A stretch of 64,000 nt of DNA from Smithella sp. Lineage in GTDB: Bacteria > Desulfobacterota > Syntrophia > Syntrophales > Smithellaceae. Below the pieces are notes generated by a model. It searched no databases, had not been told where the DNA came from, and saw nothing but the letters and a program-made list of their open reading frames with translations. Below, one piece after another: positions 35,272 to 44,681 of this stretch. The translations under genes were made by a program, and so were the position numbers. The stretch lies in assembly GCA_007244375.1 (NCBI GenBank), contig SCVW01000025.1, positions 1 through 64,000 on the forward strand, in the 5' to 3' direction. The stretch's first letter is position 1. Each line of letters begins with the position of its first letter.

Positions 35272-37428
35272 TCAGAAGTGACGTAATCTTTCAATGGATT
35301 TAACAAATTTCAGTTGTTTGATTGCAGCCAGGACCTGATTAAGCTGGATTAAATTATTAATGTCGATTACAAAATTGCATATTGCAACCAAGTCGTCTGT
35401 TTCTACCTGGGCATAACTTATATTAATGTCAAATGATGAGATTATGGAACTGACTTCCGTCAAAATACCTTTAATATCATCACATATTATTCTAATGTGA
35501 ACGGGATAAGTATTTTCTTCCCTGTTGTTCCATTCTACATTGACAATTCTTTCCTTATTCATTCTTTTAATGTAGGGACAATTATTTGTATGCACGATAA
35601 TGCCGCGCCCCCGTGAGATATAGCCCGATATTTCGTCTCCGGGAATGGGATTGCAGCATTTGGCAAAATTTATCAGCACATCGTCCATGTCTTCAGCACC
35701 GACAATCGATACACCCATGGACGGCGCAGCAGTTTTTCTCTTCTTTATCTTATTGGTTACCGTTTCCTCAACGCTGACGGTCTCTTCGGCAAGAAAACTG
35801 TGAACCACCCTTTTGGCTGAAACCCGTCCCGAACCTACCTGAGAAATTAATTCATCCAGAGTATTTACCGAACATTCGGTAAATATCTTTTTAATTTCAT
35901 CGGACTTAACATAGTTGCTGAACTTTAAATTGTGTCTCCTGAATTCTTTATCCAGCAAATCACGCCCCAAAACCAGATTGTTTTTCTTCTCTTCCAAATT
36001 TATCCAGTTTCTGATTTTGGAAATAGCTCTTGTAGTTACTACATATTTCAGCCAGTCTTTACTGGGATGATGACCGGCCTGGGTTATTATTTCAACTGTC
36101 TCGCCATTTTGCAGTTTATATTTTAACGGAACAATGCTTTTATTTACCTTGGCTCCTATACATTGATTACCGACATCAGTATGAATGCTGTAGGCAAAAT
36201 CAATGGGCGTGGCTCCCTTGGGAAAAGATTTGACATCGCCATTGGGGGTAAAAACATAAACCTCGTCAGGGAATAAAGCCAGTCTCAGATTGGCCATGAA
36301 TTCCTTCGGATCTTTTATTTCATTTTGTATTTCCATTATTTCTCTGAGTTTTTTAATCTCATTATCTTCACTGTCCTCATAACCGTTAAGCCCCTCTTTG
36401 TAACGCCAGTGAGCGGCAATTCCTTTCTCCGCCCATTCGTGCATCTTTTGGGTTCTGATTTGAATTTCCACTCTTTCTCCATAAGGCCCGATAACTGTGG
36501 TATGCAGTGACTGATAATGATTGGCCTTGGGCATGGCAATATAATCCTTAAATCTTCCGGGGACAGGCTTCCACAAGGCATGCACCATGCTTAATACTTC
36601 GTAGCAACCTATTTCCTGATCGGAATCCAGTATAATGCGAAACGCAATGAGGTCATAAATTTCGTCAAAATTTATATGTTGTTCATGCATTTTTTTGTAA
36701 ATGCTGTAAAGATGTTTTGCCCTTCCCTCAACTTTGCATTTGATGGAATTCTTTTCCAACACATTATAAATAATACTTTTAACTTCCTGTGTATAACGAT
36801 TTCGTGCCTCATATGATTTAGCTACCTTGGCAAATAATTCATTATATGAATCCGGCGCAATATATTGGAAAGATAAATCTTCCAATTCCATTCTCATCCA
36901 GTTAATTCCCAAACGATTGGCCAGCGGCGCGTATATATCCATTGTTTCCCTGGCAATATAAATTCTTTTTTCTTTGGGATGGTATTGTAATGTTCTCATG
37001 TTGTGGAGACGATCAGCCAGGCGCACCAGCAAAATCCTGATATCGGCCGACATGGCCAAAATCATTTTGCGAAAATTTTCCGATTGCCTTTCCTCCTGCG
37101 AACCGAAAGAAATACGACTTAGTTTTGTCAATCCCCCCACCAGAAAAGCCACATCTTTGCCGAATTCTTTTTCCAGTTGCTCCGTTGTAGTCAATGTGTC
37201 TTCGATTGTGTCATGCAGCAAACCGCTGATGATTGTAGCAGTATCCATTTTCATATTAGTCAGGATTCCCGCAACTTCCATCGGATGCGTAAGATACGGT
37301 TCGCCGGATAGTCTTACTTGACCTTGATGCACCGCAGCCGAGTAAATATATGCCTTTTTGATCATTTCCAGGTCTTCCGGAGGAAGGTACGTCTGGGCTT
37401 TATCTATAATGTCATTGATACGTAGCAT
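35272..37428 (-). CDS. Bifunctional (p)ppGpp synthetase/hydrolase (Rel/SpoT)
   Basis: 718 residues. HD hydrolase domain with LLHDTIEDT near residue 70-78, nucleotidyltransferase synthetase domain with IYKKMHEQHINFDEIYDLIAFRI and YQSLHTTVIGPYGERVE. Then come TGS (VYVFTPNGDVKSFPKGATPIDFAYSIHT), a Cys-containing helical region (FAKCCNPIPGDEISGYISRGRG) and a C-terminal ACT domain. Both active sites keep their motifs, so it should make and degrade the stringent alarmone. It has an ATG start and precedes the amidase gene on the same strand. Confidence 0.93.
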   Translation of the reverse strand: MLRINDIIDKAQTYLPPEDLEMIKKAYIYSAAVHQGQVRLSGEPYLTHPMEVAGILTNMKMDTATIISGLLHDTIEDTLTTTEQLEKEFGKDVAFLVGGLTKLSRISFGSQEERQSENFRKMILAMSADIRILLVRLADRLHNMRTLQYHPKEKRIYIARETMDIYAPLANRLGINWMRMELEDLSFQYIAPDSYNELFAKVAKSYEARNRYTQEVKSIIYNVLEKNSIKCKVEGRAKHLYSIYKKMHEQHINFDEIYDLIAFRIILDSDQEIGCYEVLSMVHALWKPVPGRFKDYIAMPKANHYQSLHTTVIGPYGERVEIQIRTQKMHEWAEKGIAAHWRYKEGLNGYEDSEDNEIKKLREIMEIQNEIKDPKEFMANLRLALFPDEVYVFTPNGDVKSFPKGATPIDFAYSIHTDVGNQCIGAKVNKSIVPLKYKLQNGETVEIITQAGHHPSKDWLKYVVTTRAISKIRNWINLEEKKNNLVLGRDLLDKEFRRHNLKFSNYVKSDEIKKIFTECSVNTLDELISQVGSGRVSAKRVVHSFLAEETVSVEETVTNKIKKRKTAAPSMGVSIVGAEDMDDVLINFAKCCNPIPGDEISGYISRGRGIIVHTNNCPYIKRMNKERIVNVEWNNREENTYPVHIRIICDDIKGILTEVSSIISSFDINISYAQVETDDLVAICNFVIDINNLIQLNQVLAAIKQLKFVKSIERLRHF

Positions 37429-37518
37429 TAATTTTCCAGATTATTTCAGTTATGGCTTTTACAAATAAATTCTTTATCTAATTAATAAACACCTGTAAGC
37501 TTTGCATAATGATCAAAT

Positions 37519-37656
37519 TGTCATTTCGACCGGAGGCGAAAGCCCGGCGTATGTCGGGGAGAAATCTTATAAAGTCATAATGTCAAAGAAAGATTTCTCG
37601 TCGTCCCGATACCCTGCATTCGCCGGGCAAAAGCATCGGGACTCCTCGAAATGACA
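37519..37656. repeat. TGTCAT...ATGACA palindromic repeat
   Basis: A 138-base inverted repeat in the proS-rel gap, with the outer arms TGTCATTTCGA/TCGAAATGACA, AGAAATCTT/AAGATTTCT inside and inner CCGGCG/CGCCGG arms. Confidence 0.75.
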
Positions 37657-37723
37657 CAATGGGGTATTATGCAAATGCTTCCAGCTTTTCAAAGATAGTA
37701 AATAACAATACGGCAAAATCAAC

Positions 37724-39448
37724 TTATTCAGAATATTGCAACTCCTGAAGTATAATTTGCTTTACCTGTTGCACTATTTCCTGAAGCGGATATAATTTAT
37801 TTTCACCGTTTTTTCTGATTTTCAGTTCAACTTTTCCCTGAACCAGGTTTTTTTGACCGACAACAACTCTCAGCGGAATTCCGATCAGATCGGCATCCTT
37901 AAATTTAACACCGGCTCTTTCATCACGATCATCGAAAATAACTTCGATGTTTTCATCAAGCATGGATTTGTAAAGACCTTCCGCTGCCTTCATTACTTCT
38001 TCTTCGTTTACATTTACGGGTGTGATAATTACCTGATATGGAGCCAAAGGCATCGGCCAGATAATTCCGTTTTCATCATGATTCTGCTCGATACCGGCGG
38101 CAATAGTTCTTCCTATTCCAATCCCGTAACAACCCATTATCATGACTTTTTCCTGGCCGTCCTTATCAAGGAATACGGCTTTCATAGCTTTACTGTACTT
38201 TGTTCCCAGTTTAAAAACATGACCGACTTCTATACCACGCGCAAATTTAATATCAGAACCGCAGCGCGGACATTTATCCTGATCCGTCATAATCCGAAAA
38301 TCAGCAAAGGCCTGAATCCGGAAATCCCTGCCGATATTTACATTTTTAAAATGATAATCTTCCTTATTGGCACCTGTAACAAAATTAACCATATCAATCA
38401 CCGAATAATCCAAGAGAATCGGTATTTTAATATTGACCGGCCCGGCAAATCCCCTCGGCGACCCCGTTGCTTTCATAATAATTTCATCGGAGGCAAGTTC
38501 CACTTCGTTTGCAGCCAAATAATTCTTAACTTTTATTTCGTTCACTTCATGATCACCGCGGATAAGTACAGCATATTGTTTGCCATCGGCATCGAAAATC
38601 AATGTCTTCACGATATCCTGCGGTTTAACATTTAGAAATGTACTAACTTCTTCAATTGTGCGTACATCCGGTGTATTGATTTCTTCCATGGTAAGCCAGT
38701 CATCTTCAAATATTTCCTTTCTCTCCGGACATGCTACTTCGGCTTTTTCCAGATTGGCGGCATACGAACATTTTTCGCAAAACACCATTGCATCTTCACC
38801 GGATTCGGCCATTACCATAAATTCGTGCGAATATTTCCCGCCGATACTACCGGAATCCGCTTCCACGGGCCGGAATTTTAAACCGCAACGGCGAAAGATA
38901 TTGTTATATGCGACAAACATCTTTTCGTAACTTTTTTCCGCTCCTTCTTCATCAGCATCAAAGCTGTACGCATCTTTCATCCCGAATTCGCGGCAACGCA
39001 TAACTCCAAAACGCGGACGAACTTCGTCGCGGAATTTCGTCTGAATCTGATAAAGGTTTCGCGGTAACTGACGATATGTTTTTATATCGTTGCGTACTAT
39101 GGATGTTATTACTTCTTCATGTGTCGGCCCGAGGCAGTATTCGTGATCATGACGATCCCGAAATCTCAAAAGTTCCTTTCCGTAAAGCTCCCAGCGGCCT
39201 GATTCCTGCCACAACTCCATTGGTTGAACCATGGGCATATGAACTTCCTGCGCTCCGGCTTTGTTCATTTCTCCCCGGATAATTTGTTCCAGCTTGCGGA
39301 TAACTAGGTAACCCAGCGGGAGGTATGAATATATCCCGCTGGTCAATTTTCTTATCATACCCGCTCTAATCATCAGCTGCTGGCTTATCACTTCAGCATC
39401 CGAAGGCACTTCCCTGCCGGTCGGTAAAAACATCTCTGAATAGCGCAT
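37724..39448 (-). CDS. proS: Prolyl-tRNA synthetase
   Basis: 574 residues of the bacterial ProS type. Motif 2/3 elements: LPRNLYQIQTKFRDEVRPRFGVMRCREFGMKDAYSFDAD, a long editing insertion (about residues 230-390 with DGKQYAVLIRGDHEVNEIKVKN) and IGIGRTIAAGIEQNHDENGIIWP; anticodon-binding C-terminus. It overlaps ispG by one base (TAATG). A tRNA-Pro gene is encoded a few kilobases downstream. Confidence 0.96.
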   Translation of the reverse strand: MRYSEMFLPTGREVPSDAEVISQQLMIRAGMIRKLTSGIYSYLPLGYLVIRKLEQIIRGEMNKAGAQEVHMPMVQPMELWQESGRWELYGKELLRFRDRHDHEYCLGPTHEEVITSIVRNDIKTYRQLPRNLYQIQTKFRDEVRPRFGVMRCREFGMKDAYSFDADEEGAEKSYEKMFVAYNNIFRRCGLKFRPVEADSGSIGGKYSHEFMVMAESGEDAMVFCEKCSYAANLEKAEVACPERKEIFEDDWLTMEEINTPDVRTIEEVSTFLNVKPQDIVKTLIFDADGKQYAVLIRGDHEVNEIKVKNYLAANEVELASDEIIMKATGSPRGFAGPVNIKIPILLDYSVIDMVNFVTGANKEDYHFKNVNIGRDFRIQAFADFRIMTDQDKCPRCGSDIKFARGIEVGHVFKLGTKYSKAMKAVFLDKDGQEKVMIMGCYGIGIGRTIAAGIEQNHDENGIIWPMPLAPYQVIITPVNVNEEEVMKAAEGLYKSMLDENIEVIFDDRDERAGVKFKDADLIGIPLRVVVGQKNLVQGKVELKIRKNGENKLYPLQEIVQQVKQIILQELQYSE

Positions 39449-40533
39449 TAATTCTTTTTCCTTTCCTTAATCATCAAATTTATTTCTTCAAGTAATACTT
39501 TAACAAAGTCTTGTTCTTTAATTTTTTTAAAGGCTTTTCCTTTTTTAAATATAATTCCCTGCTTTTTACCGCCGGCTATGCCGATATCGGCATCGGCAGC
39601 TTCACCGGGCCCGTTTACAACGCAGCCCATTAAAGCAATTTTCAAATAACCTTTTTCCCGGGCAAGAGCTTTCTCAATTTTAGCGGTCAAATCAAGAACA
39701 TCAATTTCACAACGTCCGCAAGTCGGACAAGACACAATATCCGGCCCTATCTTTCTGATGTTCAACGCCCGCAAAATGCCATAGGCAACGGGAATCTCCT
39801 GAACAGGACTGCCGGTAACAGAAACTCTGATTGTATCGCCAATACCTTCGTAAAGAAGCGTTCCGATTCCCAGCGCCGATTTTATAGCGGCATTAACCAA
39901 TGATCCGGCTTCGGTTACTCCCAGATGCAGAGGATAGTCCGTCCTTGCAGAAATCGCGCGGTAAGCCTCTATCATGGTGGGAACATCGGATGATTTCAAG
40001 GATAATTTTATTTTTTCAAAACCCTGATTTTCAAAAAGTTCAATGTTCCGTAAAGCGCTTTCTACAAGAGCCCCGGCTGTTGCTCCTCCGTATTTTCGTA
40101 ATAAATCTTTCTGTAAAGAACCGGAATTAACACCGATACGAATTACGGTTTCGTGCTCTCGGGCAACTTTAATAATCTGACAAATTTTATCTTTAGCAAT
40201 GTTGCCGGGATTTATCCGGATGCCGGCCACCCCTTTTTTTATGGCATCTATTGCCAACCGGTAATCGAAATGAATATCCGCTATCAAAGGTATTTTTATT
40301 CTCTCTTTTATTTGCGGCAGGGCATCTACAGCTTTTTTATCAGGCAGGGCAACCCGGACAATTTCACATCCGGCTTTTTCCAAAGCTTTAATCTGCGCGA
40401 TAGTGGCTTTAACATCACGCGTATCTGTATTCGTCATCGATTGAACAACAACCGGTGCATTTCCGCCTATTTGTACATAACCAAGATTTATTTTCTTTGT
40501 TTTTCTTCTTTTGACTGAGGATAAATGTTCCAC
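39448..40533 (-). CDS. ispG: 4-hydroxy-3-methylbut-2-enyl diphosphate synthase (IspG)
   Basis: 361 residues. VQIGGNAPVVVQSMTNTDTRD is the conserved N-terminus; the Fe-S ligands are in SCPTCGRCEIDV and GCVVNGPGEA. It catalyses the penultimate step of the MEP isoprenoid pathway, converting MEcPP to HMBPP. It immediately precedes proS, and dxr of the same pathway is found at 55.7 kb. ATG start. Confidence 0.96.
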   Translation of the reverse strand: MEHLSSVKRRKTKKINLGYVQIGGNAPVVVQSMTNTDTRDVKATIAQIKALEKAGCEIVRVALPDKKAVDALPQIKERIKIPLIADIHFDYRLAIDAIKKGVAGIRINPGNIAKDKICQIIKVAREHETVIRIGVNSGSLQKDLLRKYGGATAGALVESALRNIELFENQGFEKIKLSLKSSDVPTMIEAYRAISARTDYPLHLGVTEAGSLVNAAIKSALGIGTLLYEGIGDTIRVSVTGSPVQEIPVAYGILRALNIRKIGPDIVSCPTCGRCEIDVLDLTAKIEKALAREKGYLKIALMGCVVNGPGEAADADIGIAGGKKQGIIFKKGKAFKKIKEQDFVKVLLEEINLMIKERKKN

Positions 40534-40571
40534 AAACGCCAGATTCCCGATTAATTTTTATAACTGCGTCA

Positions 40572-40745
40572 TGTCATTTCGAGGAGTCCCGATGCTTTTG
40601 CCCGGCGAATGCAGGGTATCGGGTGATGAGAAATCTTCTTTAATTAAAATTGAAAAGATTCCTCGCTCCGCTTCGGAATGACATCTGTCCTAATTACGAC
40701 ACAGTCTCATCCGCCGGGCTTTCGCCTACGGTCGAAATGAAAAAT
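40572..40745. repeat. TGTCAT...ATGACA palindromic repeat plus a TTACGACACAGTCTC tip
   Basis: The palindrome spans 40572-40683. It is followed by TTACGACACAGTCTC (40694-40708), the same tip as the inverted ends at 24491-24624, and a half-copy CGGTCGAAATGA near 40727-40740. It occupies the gap after the PurF-like gene. Confidence 0.7.
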
Positions 40746-40878
40746 TGAAAGTTATTCAAATGTCTCCTACAAAGGATTTATAACATGTGAAGCAATCTTC
40801 ATCAATGAGTAATTTGCATAGGAAACGGATAACGAGAAGTGTTTTTTAATAATTATGTATAGTAGAAGAATGCGAAAA

Positions 40879-42285
40879 CTATTTTCCCAACCAGCAATGC
40901 AAACACAATTGGTCTGCCGGAATTCCTATTGCCGCGACCATGTCTTCAATTGCCAGATATCTCAGTGAAGTAACGTTCAAGTCATGACGAATCCAATCTA
41001 CCATTTGGGAATATTTAATCGATTTGGTATCCAGGTATTTTTCCGGATTTTCAATATCTTTCCCTTCCAATGCGCGAATTGCCTTCCGACCGGCCAATTC
41101 AGCTGTCGTTCTTGTAGAAGACGCATAAATACAGGGGAACATCAACGGCGGACACGCCGGACGGATATGGATTTCCTTGGCTCCATTGTCCCACAATTTC
41201 TTGATGGTTAAGTTTTTCATCTGCGTGCCGCGAACGATAGAATCGTCGCATACAATTATTCGATTGCCTTTAATTACTTCACGTACCGCGCACAGCTTCA
41301 TCGTGGCAACAAGATCTCTTATTTCCTGTGTCGGCGGCGTGTAACTACGACCGTAACCGGGAGTATATTTTACAAGCACCCGGCGATAAGGAATGCCCGA
41401 TCCCATGGAATAGCCGATGGCGTGACCGACACCGGAATCGGGGATACCGGAAACAAGATCAGCCTGAACATTATCGCGTTTTGCCAGATAGATGCCGCAT
41501 CTTTCTCTTGCTCCCTCTACTCTGATACCTTCGTAAACGGATGAAGGATAACCGGTATATATCCACAAAAAAGCACAAATTTTCTTTTCGGTACCTTCGG
41601 GCTTCATCAATTTGACACCGTCCTGCGTTAAAAGCACTATTTCTCCCGGCCCCAGGAATTTTATTAGTTCATAGCCGAGATTCTCAAAAGAGCTCGCCTC
41701 TGTTGCCACAACATAAGATTTCCTATCTTTCTGAGTTTTATTTATACCGATGGACAAAGGAAAACGGCCATATTTATCCCGGGCGGCATATATTCCTTCC
41801 GCAGTCAACACCAGCGCGCAAATTGAACCTTCGATCACACCGCGCATGGAAGCGATACCTTCCACAATATTACTCCCGCGATTAATAAGAGAGGCAACAA
41901 TTTCCGCGTTGCTTACTCCTCCACCGGCCATTTCGCCGAAGGACGCTCCCTCATTCAGAAGCTCATTGACCAATTTTTCCTTGTTAGTTATCAGCCCCGA
42001 TGCCGCAACGGCATAAACACCGAATTTTGAATGAAAGACTAATGGCTGAGGCGTTTCATCATCAATCGCTCCAATACCGAAACACCCTTCCATTTTTTTG
42101 TAGTCTTCAATGAAGCGGGATTTGAATTGAGCCTGAGATATGCTATGAACGGTCTTGTAGAAACCTTTCGGGCCCAACACCGCCATGCCGCCACTTTCAG
42201 TTCCTAAATGCGAATGATAATCAGTTCCGTAAAAAAGTGTCTGGACACAACTTTCCGAAGATACAACTCCAAAAATTCCACCCAT
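40879..42285 (-). CDS. Amidophosphoribosyltransferase-like protein lacking the glutaminase cysteine
   Basis: 468 residues. The frame opens at 42351, but I take ATG 42285 (MGGIFGVVSSESC) because AAGGAGA lies just ahead. The N-terminal glutaminase domain of true PurF begins Met-Cys-Gly, with Cys as nucleophile; here it reads Met-Gly-Gly. The expected N-G-N-x-T-N segment reads A-S-G-L-I-T-N, so the oxyanion residue is also changed. The C-terminal phosphoribosyltransferase has the PRPP motif IIVCDDSIVRGTQMKNL intact, plus PSSVYEGIRVEGARERCG. It may use ammonia directly, or act on another amine. True PurF is not in this window. Confidence 0.8.
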   Translation of the reverse strand: MGGIFGVVSSESCVQTLFYGTDYHSHLGTESGGMAVLGPKGFYKTVHSISQAQFKSRFIEDYKKMEGCFGIGAIDDETPQPLVFHSKFGVYAVAASGLITNKEKLVNELLNEGASFGEMAGGGVSNAEIVASLINRGSNIVEGIASMRGVIEGSICALVLTAEGIYAARDKYGRFPLSIGINKTQKDRKSYVVATEASSFENLGYELIKFLGPGEIVLLTQDGVKLMKPEGTEKKICAFLWIYTGYPSSVYEGIRVEGARERCGIYLAKRDNVQADLVSGIPDSGVGHAIGYSMGSGIPYRRVLVKYTPGYGRSYTPPTQEIRDLVATMKLCAVREVIKGNRIIVCDDSIVRGTQMKNLTIKKLWDNGAKEIHIRPACPPLMFPCIYASSTRTTAELAGRKAIRALEGKDIENPEKYLDTKSIKYSQMVDWIRHDLNVTSLRYLAIEDMVAAIGIPADQLCLHCWLGK

Positions 42286-42361
42286 TAATATTGTCTCCTT
42301 ACCTTCTCCTAATAATGAGATAAGCACATTGACGAATTTGTCTTTTAACAAAAGACAAATT

Positions 42362-43558
42362 CTAACCTGCCAATTTCGAAACCGCCTCCTTAATCCTCTT
42401 TATACCTTCCTCAATATTTTTCATCGACGTAGCATAAGACAAACGTATATGTTTATCACTGCCAAATGCCGCGCCGGGAACGGCAGCTACATTTGCTTCA
42501 TCAAGCAGATAATCAATCAATTCAATGGAGTTTGTTATTTTTCTATTCTTGTAAAAACGTCCATAAATTTCCGATACATTAGGGAAGACATAAAATGCTC
42601 CTTCAGGAGAAAAACACTTTATCCCCGGAATTTGTTCCAGGGCATGAACTATATAATCTTTTCTTTTCCGGAATTCGCTGACCATTTTACCGACAATTTT
42701 TTGATCTCCGCAAAGCGCTTCCACTGCCGCTTTCTGCGCAATGGATGTCGGATTGGAAGTGTTTTGACTCTGAATTTTATTCATAGCCGCCACTATTTCT
42801 TCAGGACCGGCAGCGTAGCCAATACGCCAACCTGTCATAGCATATGTTTTGGATACGCCATTGACCACTATTATTCTATCCTTCAATTTCGGCTCACAGG
42901 TAGCTATATTGGTAAAAGGAAATTCGGCGTAAAAGATTTTTTCGTAAATATCATCCGAGATAATCAGTATGTCTTTATCCAGCAATACAGCGGCAATTGA
43001 TTTTAATTCTTCCGGAGTATAAGCCGCTCCGGTGGGATTGGAAGGACTGTTAATAATTACCGCCTTGGTATGTTTGGTTATCGCAGATTTTAACTGTTCG
43101 GGCTTCATTTTAAAGCCGTCTTTTTCCTGTGTGTTAACAATCACCGAATGGCCACCGGCCAGAGCTACAATATCAGGATAAGAAACCCAGTACGGAGCAG
43201 GAATAATTACTTCATCACCATGATCAAAAAGAACCTGTGCCAAATTATACAATGTATGTTTTGCTCCGCAGGAAACAACAATTTGCGAACGTTTATATTC
43301 CAGGTCATTATCGCGTCTTAATTTCTCCGCAACAGCGTCTTTGAGTTCATCAGTTCCGCTTACCGGTGTGTATTTGGTAAAGCCTGCTTCAATGGCCTTA
43401 ATTGCCGCCCTTTTAATATGAACAGGCGTATCAAAATCCGGTTCACCGGCTGCAAAGCCGATTACATCTCTTCCCTGTGCCCTCAATGCATTGACCTTGG
43501 CACTAATAGCTAAAGTTTCCGATGGCTTGATTTTTGCCACCCTGGACGATAATTTCAC
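42362..43558 (-). CDS. Aspartate aminotransferase (class I/II aminotransferase)
   Basis: 398 residues. IGFAAGEPDFDTPVHIK, then VSCGAKHTLYNLAQVL, NSPSNPTGAAYTPEEL and VSKTYAMTGWRIGYAAGP with the PLP-binding lysine. The pattern is that of the aspartate/prephenate aminotransferase type of this family. It lies between coaD and the PurF-like gene, with a 3-base gap to coaD's stop, and should exchange amino groups between aspartate or prephenate and 2-oxoglutarate. Confidence 0.9.
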   Translation of the reverse strand: MKLSSRVAKIKPSETLAISAKVNALRAQGRDVIGFAAGEPDFDTPVHIKRAAIKAIEAGFTKYTPVSGTDELKDAVAEKLRRDNDLEYKRSQIVVSCGAKHTLYNLAQVLFDHGDEVIIPAPYWVSYPDIVALAGGHSVIVNTQEKDGFKMKPEQLKSAITKHTKAVIINSPSNPTGAAYTPEELKSIAAVLLDKDILIISDDIYEKIFYAEFPFTNIATCEPKLKDRIIVVNGVSKTYAMTGWRIGYAAGPEEIVAAMNKIQSQNTSNPTSIAQKAAVEALCGDQKIVGKMVSEFRKRKDYIVHALEQIPGIKCFSPEGAFYVFPNVSEIYGRFYKNRKITNSIELIDYLLDEANVAAVPGAAFGSDKHIRLSYATSMKNIEEGIKRIKEAVSKLAG

Positions 43559-43561
43559 AGA

Positions 43562-44077
43562 TTACTCCTTACTGTTTTTAATATTAAACTTATCCATTAG
43601 TTTCTGATTAACATTATCCGGCACCAAACCTCTTACAGAACCTCCCAAACTTACAACTTCTTTAATTAACCTGGAACTCGTATAAAACCACTTGAATCCA
43701 CTCATAAGAAAAACAGTTTCTATCGATCTTGTCTGCCGACGGTTCATCAGCGCCATCTGAAATTCATATTCGAAATCAGACAGAGCACGCATTCCGCGCA
43801 TGATTATGCTTGTGCCGGAAATTTTCAAGTAATCAACGAGCAATCCGGAATGGGAATCTATCTTGACTCCTTTAGTATCACTGAATACTTCCCTGATCAT
43901 TTCCATTCTTTCTTCAACCGTGAACAAATATGACTTGTTGGGATTGTAAGCAACAAGAACGATGATTTCATCAAAGATATTCATCCCTCTTTTAATAAGG
44001 TCTACATGACCGTTGGTAATAGGATCAAATGAACCGGGGTATACTGCGATTTTGTTTCCATTTTTTTCTTGTGTCAT
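43562..44077 (-). CDS. coaD: Phosphopantetheine adenylyltransferase (CoaD)
   Basis: 171 residues. AVYPGSFDPITNGHVDLIKRG contains the T/HxGH nucleotidyltransferase motif and IIMRGMRALSDFEYEFQMALMNR is the second signature. It makes dephospho-CoA from phosphopantetheine and ATP. It follows rsmD by two bases, a very common pairing in bacteria. Confidence 0.95.
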   Translation of the reverse strand: MTQEKNGNKIAVYPGSFDPITNGHVDLIKRGMNIFDEIIVLVAYNPNKSYLFTVEERMEMIREVFSDTKGVKIDSHSGLLVDYLKISGTSIIMRGMRALSDFEYEFQMALMNRRQTRSIETVFLMSGFKWFYTSSRLIKEVVSLGGSVRGLVPDNVNQKLMDKFNIKNSKE

Positions 44078-44079
44078 TT

Positions 44080-44631
44080 CTACTCCATTTTTAAAAAAGT
44101 TAAGGCATTATCGCCATATTTCCTTTGATCTATTTGATAAATATTACCTTTTACTGGCAAATTAAAAGTTTCTCTTATCGAATGCTGAATCACTAATACC
44201 CCGTCATTATGGAGAACTTTATATTTGTTTAAAGCCTTAAGTGTTACATTTATTAAATCCCGATTATACGGCGGATCCGCAAATATGATATCAAACAAAC
44301 ATCCCTTCCCGTAAAGATCCTGCAATCCTGATTCGACATCCTTGTCAATTATCCTGTATGATATATCCGGACAGCATATCCGGATATTTTTTCTAATCAC
44401 TTCAACCAGCTTTTTGTTTTTTTCTATAAAACAAACGTCCTGAACTCCGCGACTGGCGGCTTCCAAACCTACACCGCCCGATCCGGCGAAAAGATCAAGA
44501 AATGTTTTACCTTGCAATGAACCCAATAAATTAAAAAGAGCTTCTCTTAAGAAATCAGAAGTAGGCCTTTCTTTTAATTTTGAAGGGAAATTCAATGTTC
44601 TTCCCCTGGCCTCGCCTCCTGTAATACGCAT
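44080..44631 (-). CDS. rsmD: 16S rRNA (guanine966-N2)-methyltransferase (RsmD)
   Basis: 183 residues. RITGGEARGRTLNFP, then PTSDFLREALFNLL, FLDLFAGSGGVGLEAASRG (SAM site) and IIFADPPYN, the base-methylation motif DPPY. It methylates G966 of 16S rRNA. Next to coaD as usual. Confidence 0.95.
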   Translation of the reverse strand: MRITGGEARGRTLNFPSKLKERPTSDFLREALFNLLGSLQGKTFLDLFAGSGGVGLEAASRGVQDVCFIEKNKKLVEVIRKNIRICCPDISYRIIDKDVESGLQDLYGKGCLFDIIFADPPYNRDLINVTLKALNKYKVLHNDGVLVIQHSIRETFNLPVKGNIYQIDQRKYGDNALTFLKME

Positions 44632-44681
44632 AAATTTTCACATGAATGAATTAATTAATTAATTATTACTTCACTCTAAGA

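Noticed and set aside
34757-35281. Plus-strand open frame of 174 codons
   Set aside because: Antisense to the amidase gene and repeat DNA; no family pattern.
37853-38635. Plus-strand open frame of 260 codons
   Set aside because: It lies wholly antisense within proS, whose sequence is strongly conserved, and looks like no family.
42329-43000. Plus-strand open frame of 223 codons
   Set aside because: Antisense to the aspartate aminotransferase gene; no start signal or recognisable pattern.
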